Part shown: positions 8,425-12,080 of the stretch, piece after piece
Layout of the letters: each line of letters begins with the position of its first letter
Numbering within the stretch: the stretch's first letter is position 1
Assembly: GCA_027604005.1 (NCBI GenBank)
Contig: JADGJT010000491.1
Coordinates: forward strand, 2,746 to 14,825
Length of the DNA: 12,080 nt
Direction: 5' to 3'
Source of the DNA: Dinochytrium kinnereticum
Lineage: Eukaryota; Chytridiomycota; Chytridiomycetes; Chytridiales; Chytridiaceae
The notes under the pieces: generated by a model
Seen by the model: only the letters and a program-made list of their open reading frames with translations
Told to the model about the DNA's origin: nothing
Databases searched by the model: none
Made by a program: the position numbers and the translations under genes

Positions 8425-9362
8425 TCATTGCATCGCCAACGGCTTGTCTACGCCTTCCTCCCATGAGATGCTGTAACGATCATTAGACCCGCGATAGCTC
8501 AGTACTGCATCAATAGCCTCGGCCGCAGATGGCACGAACACCACAATATCACGGTTCTGAGGCCGGATGAACCCTTCCGCTACACCGTTGTCTATTAGCT
8601 GCTTTAGTGGATCATAGTAGCCCTTGACGTTCACGACCACGATAGGCTTGTTTTGAATCGCGAGCTGATTCCAAGTTATCATCTCGAGCACTTCTTCAAA
8701 TGTACCTATTTGCAAGGATCGTTAGCATTTGTGACAGAGACAAAAGGGTTGCTATAAAGTTGTGGATTTATGTAAGATGGTGCGTGACAACGACATAACG
8801 ATATGTAAAAGTATGTTCATGCTTTAGCTTTCTTACCGTATCCACCTGGCAGAGCAATAAATGCATCGCAGTGTTTGTTCATCGTGGCCTTGCGGGAGTG
8901 CATATCCTGCGGGAGGCGGTAATGTTGATGCACGAAGGCGTGATGATACTTCAAACAATGAAAACGAAAACTTACGGGAACGAAGATAGTTTCTCCAGCC
9001 ATAAACATGCCTTCAATCTTGGTCTATAACAAACAGTCAGTTTCGCCAAGAGCAGATTTCAATAATATGGCACTCACCATAGCCTGAGGAATGACACCAA
9101 GAACTTTTCCTCCACCTGATGCGACGGTTTCAGAGACGGCACCCATCAACCCTTTATTTCTGTAGTCGATGGAAGCCGTCAGATGTTAGCTCTAGTAATT
9201 AGCAGACGAAAGAAACGCAACAACGGACCCGCCTCCATAAACCAGCCGAATACCTCGCTCTACCATTTGCTTTGCGAGGGCTTCTGCTTCTGCCTTGAAT
9301 ATGGGATCATTACCGAATCCAGAGCCGCAGAACACGGTGATGCTTTGAATGGATGCCTGCAT
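8425..9362 (-). CDS. LOG-family cytokinin riboside 5'-monophosphate phosphoribohydrolase-like protein
   Basis: Five exons join in phase: 9362-9229, 9159-9078, 9023-8976, 8906-8837 and 8705-8425, giving 204 residues, the usual LOG length. The protein starts MQASIQSITVFCGSGFGNDP, has the Rossmann glycine motif VYGGGNKGLMG (41-51), then DMHSRK (89-94) and the family signature PGGYGTFEE (108-116), followed by VLEMITWNQLAI and NVKGYYDPL. LOG enzymes, often mis-annotated as lysine decarboxylases, split nucleoside 5'-monophosphates into base and ribose 5-phosphate, and in plants and some fungi release active cytokinin. They act in the cytosol as dimers or larger. No signal peptide is seen. Whether this fungal copy acts on cytokinin nucleotides or on other nucleotides cannot be told, and no cytokinin-synthesis gene is nearby. 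A telomere-like box lies about 190 bp upstream. Confidence 0.93.
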
Positions 9363-9550
9363 TGTTGACACTGTTGGTGTGAACTGACTATGTTGACGAA
9401 TGGCCTTGAACAGCCTGTCGCTTTTATTTTCATTATTACATTTTTTGTGAGAGATGGCGCCTGAAACACATCATAGGAAATAGGCGCTAAATCCCAGTGG
9501 TGAAAATGACAATCAGAAACTGTGCACTCTCTTATCTTCACAAAGTTTTT

Positions 9551-9565
9551 AACCCTAAACCCTAA
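9551..9565. promoter_or_regulatory. Double telomere-like box (AACCCTAAACCCTAA)
   Basis: The site reads TTAGGGTTTAGGGTT on the minus strand, about 190 bp upstream of the LOG ATG and about 80 bp beyond the stop of the coiled-coil gene. Such boxes are bound by Myb-type telobox factors (Tbf1 or TRF-like) in fungal promoters, and the plant telo-box AAACCCTAA is identical in core. A promoter role for the LOG gene is inferred. Confidence 0.4.
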
Positions 9566-9644
9566 TCCCCAAGACCGCTGTGAGGACCCCAACACGAAGC
9601 AAGTTACTATCCTTCAGCAAAGTTGCTGTAGACAGCACCCGTCT

Positions 9645-10023
9645 TCACAGATAGTGGCCCTCGCTCTGCGACTTAAGCTGGGACTGCAAGTCCCTAATAC
9701 GGGCTTGTCGGCGGTTGATTGCCACCTTGTTCTCAGCAATAGCCTAATTGATAAACGGCAATCAGAGTCGGAAGGATCTTCGGCTGAAAATTAAATAGAT
9801 TACCTCCTCAAAGTCCGCATCTGATCCGCACTCCTTCAAGGCCTCATCCAACTCCTGGTTGGATTGGAGAAGTTTCTCGACGTTAGACCTCAGCTCCTGA
9901 ATCTGAATTAATTCAATCAAACAATGAAACGATTAACGTTCTTCCCCGTGCCGCCCGGTCGATGTCAGGGGTCGCCATCGCCCTCCTTCCTACCTGTGCT
10001 TGGAGCTCATTGGGATCAGCCAT
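9645..10023 (-). CDS. Small coiled-coil protein (75 aa), function unknown
   Basis: Three exons join in phase: 10023-9994, 9902-9804 and 9743-9645, giving 75 residues from MADPNELQAQ to SQSEGHYL. Nearly the whole chain is predicted helix with heptad-like leucines (ELRSNVEKLLQSNQELDEAL, then a short break at GSDAD, then RRQARIRDLQSQLKSQ), so it looks like a helical hairpin or coiled-coil subunit of a complex. There is no signal peptide or membrane segment. I do not recognise the family with confidence. The exon 2 acceptor is tandem: AG at 9904-9903 or 9898-9897, both in phase, including or excluding the two residues Ile-Gln; the longer form gives the more regular heptad. The clean three-exon structure and unbroken phase make it a convincing gene despite its size. 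Confidence 0.8.
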
Positions 10024-10684
10024 TTCTGAGTTCTACAGGATCAAAAAATTGTCATGCGACTCTGAATCAACTGCAAAGGAGGCAATAAATACGAGAGCGT
10101 AAGGAGAAAAGGAAATGAGAGGAGAAGTAGGCATATCAGAAAAAAGTAGGTGGAAGGATGCATTGGATAGTATCGGAAAAGTTCCAAAGATCAAGAGTTG
10201 AGCAGAGAATACAGCAGGTGTAAAAAGGGGGAAGAAACCGTGACAAGAAAAGGCCACACAATAACGGGAAAGACAACGAGAAATATTTAAATTTGCGTAA
10301 GCCAGGTAGGATGAAAGTTGTTTCATTGACTAAAATTTCAAGTAAAAGGAGAAAAGAGAAAGGGAACCGGGGAAAAAAGTGATAAAACAACAAAGAGGCA
10401 GAGACAACAAAAAAAGAACTCGCAGCGTAAAGAGCATCGACCAGAGAGATAACCGAGAAAGAAGCGGGGGAACAAATAATGTCTATGGATATTTTAAATC
10501 CCTAACCTTACGATCGCCAGAAAAATATAGCTAGATCGAAAAGGAAGAACAAAAGGAAAACAAGAAAAAGAGGAAAATAAAAAAAAGGGAGTGAGAGTCG
10601 AAGTGTAGAGAACGGCGTGCCTTATAATAAAGTCAGAAGAAGAGAAAGCAAAGATAAAAGCCCAAAGGTTGTTTGGCACATTCA
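10024..10684. other. Purine-rich (+ strand) spacer upstream of the coiled-coil gene
   Basis: About 660 bp separate the last exon of the Vps62-like gene from the coiled-coil ATG. The + strand is dominated by A and G for much of 10070-10680, so the transcribed minus strand is C/T-rich, a trait of fungal promoters and leaders. Frames that stay open here translate to low-complexity Phe, Leu, Ser and Pro strings and are not credible genes. It should also hold the Vps62-like 3' untranslated region. Confidence 0.55.
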
Positions 10685-12080
10685 TCAGTTTCTAAGCTGC
10701 TCCGTAAACTAAAAAAAAAATGGTGTATCAAAGATTTAGTGAATAATGGCGAATTTCAAGACGCAGCAGTTGAGCTTAAATAGAAGAAGACTTACCCTGC
10801 CCTGGTTCTTCTGGAATGAAATCGCGTTAACTCCTGTATCATCCTTCTCTAGGTCTTCGCCGGGAATTACTGTAGGGGCAATTAGCATATATTTATCTAC
10901 ATGAAGTATGCATAAAGTATGCAACTTACTGTATCCTCCAATCTTTCCGTTGTATGCCATCCATTTGTTTTTTCCTTCAAAAACGGCTCTGCGGTCGGCA
11001 TTGCTGCCCAATTCACGGCGGACGTGGGCAAACTCAAACTTTGAGCGGTCATTATTCACATAGGGGGACCAAACAAAGCCGTCATTATCGGTTCTGTCAC
11101 TGCAATAATACAGGACCGGGCAGTTATTGGTTCCTATCAGAGATCATTCACATGCACCAAATTAGAATAAAGTTGAGAGCATCCAAGCTAATTATTAAAA
11201 AGAACGAGGTCTTACCAGTAGCAGGGTAGTGCTCATGATTGCCGCGAGAGACGTACACAATGGGATGGGTACCGCCAACGTGGGGGAAGTCTTTATCTTT
11301 CACGGGCCAATCAGCTCCCTTTTCCCAGTCGTAAACAGGCCCATCACCGTGCTGAGCATACCAAATTCTCTGAGGCTTCCCATCTGCCTTGTTGAATCGA
11401 ATGGCAACCGCAACAAGGTCTGTAACATGTTCATGCCCTCCTGCTTGGGACCATGCTATCTGATCTGCAACGTTGTTTAATATACTTCCTATTGCTGAAA
11501 CAAGCCCAACGAACACGCCGATAAGACCACTAGTTTTCTTATAGACAAAGACCTCGTTCTAGCATAACGCAGATGATTAGCAAATTGTCTACACACTCGA
11601 CTACTTGATATCCATGCAAAAAAGCCAAATTCATCAAATACTCACGAACGGATAGAGGAGCCAATACTGTATCTCAACCCAACCCTCCTTCTCATTTGGC
11701 TTTGGATCATAGATATAGGTGTACACCTTCCACCGGTCCTGACCCCCTGGCCCGTCTGGGTTCGGAAATCGTCTAGGATCTTTGACCCAATCAGTATCCG
11801 CAGTAACTTTCTCTGAGAAATCAAGAATGGTACGTCCCATGCTTGTTGGGTTCGGCGCGTCCCCAAGAAGTGGGTCAAGATCTTTCGGCAGAATAGGCCC
11901 TTTTTGGTATGTCACAACCTCAGTGCTACCATCTTTCATCCCGCGCGAACCAGTGAAATGCGTGAAAAAGTCATCCACCGTCATGGGGAAGATCCTCTCT
12001 TCAGGATGGAACTTGAACTGAGGTGCGTACTGAATAGCAACATCCTCCCAGTACTCGGGACACAGTGGGCTACCCTTTGG
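10685..12080 (-). CDS. Vps62/DUF946-family protein, 5' end outside the window
   Basis: Five exons join in phase, the first cut by the window edge: 12080-11646, 11558-11216, 11133-10930, 10869-10796 and 10708-10685, giving 359 residues of the C-terminal part. The yeast Vps62 family has about 470 residues, so roughly 100 or more are missing. Family-like segments are CPEYWEDVAIQYAPQFKFHP, FPMTVDDFFTHF, EIQYWLLYPF, IWYAQHGDGPVYDWEKGADW and THPIVYVSRGNHEHYPA. Yeast Vps62 is implicated in sorting from cytoplasm to vacuole, but the biochemical activity is unknown. A glycine-rich hydrophobic stretch (SGLIGVFVGLVSAIGSIL) follows the first intron and could be amphipathic or membrane-associating. The final exon holds only seven codons and the stop (FTEQLRN) after a long poly-pyrimidine acceptor. 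Confidence 0.75.

Noticed and set aside
10033..10685. Minus-strand frames of 63-97 codons rich in Phe, Leu, Ser and Pro, resembling membrane proteins
   Set aside because: They simply translate the C/T-rich strand of a skewed spacer; the apparent hydrophobic segments follow from base composition.
1..12080. Mobile element, CRISPR array or tRNA
   Set aside because: No terminal inverted repeats with a transposase, no regularly spaced repeats and no recognisable tRNA fold were seen by eye on either strand.

Overview
This is a fungal nuclear window, most likely from a basidiomycete. Short introns of about 54-184 nt with GT..AG ends interrupt nearly every gene, genes are packed about 0.3-1.1 kb apart, and the gene families are fungal in type. 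I could not settle the genus. No tRNA, rRNA, CRISPR array or mobile element was recognised. All gene models were spliced by hand from donor and acceptor sites, reading phase and family motifs, without transcript data.

Every gene I can support lies on the minus strand, so transcription runs right to left. From right to left: (1) 12080-10685, the 3' part of a Vps62/DUF946-like gene whose 5' end is outside the window; (2) 10024-10684, a strongly purine-rich (+ strand) spacer that is upstream of the next gene; (3) 10023-9645, a 75-residue coiled-coil protein in three exons; (4) 9362-8425, a LOG-family phosphoribohydrolase in five exons, with a double telomere-like box about 190 bp upstream; (5) 8424-7337, about 1.1 kb without a confident gene, holding one weak spliced candidate on each strand; (6) 7336-3986, a 970-residue HRI/PEK-type eIF2-alpha kinase in five exons; (7) 3526-3260, a possible 88-residue single-exon protein; (8) 2997-1049, a secreted, probably GPI-anchored GH26-like glycoside hydrolase in eight exons; (9) 1048-1, G/T-rich sequence without a recognisable gene.

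The genes do not form an evident pathway. They cover translational stress control, nucleotide/cytokinin-type metabolism, a vacuolar-sorting-family protein and a cell-surface carbohydrate enzyme, which is an ordinary mixed fungal neighbourhood. I see no clear new multi-gene system. The most interesting material is inside the kinase: a Lys-less catalytic loop (HRDIAPKN), a stop-free 60-nt intron that splits the gatekeeper Met codon, a 12-His tract beside the N-terminal HRI-type domain, and large acidic and Ser-rich inserts. The Pro-Glu acid/base motif of the GH26-like enzyme and the unresolved 7.4-8.1 kb region also deserve a second look.
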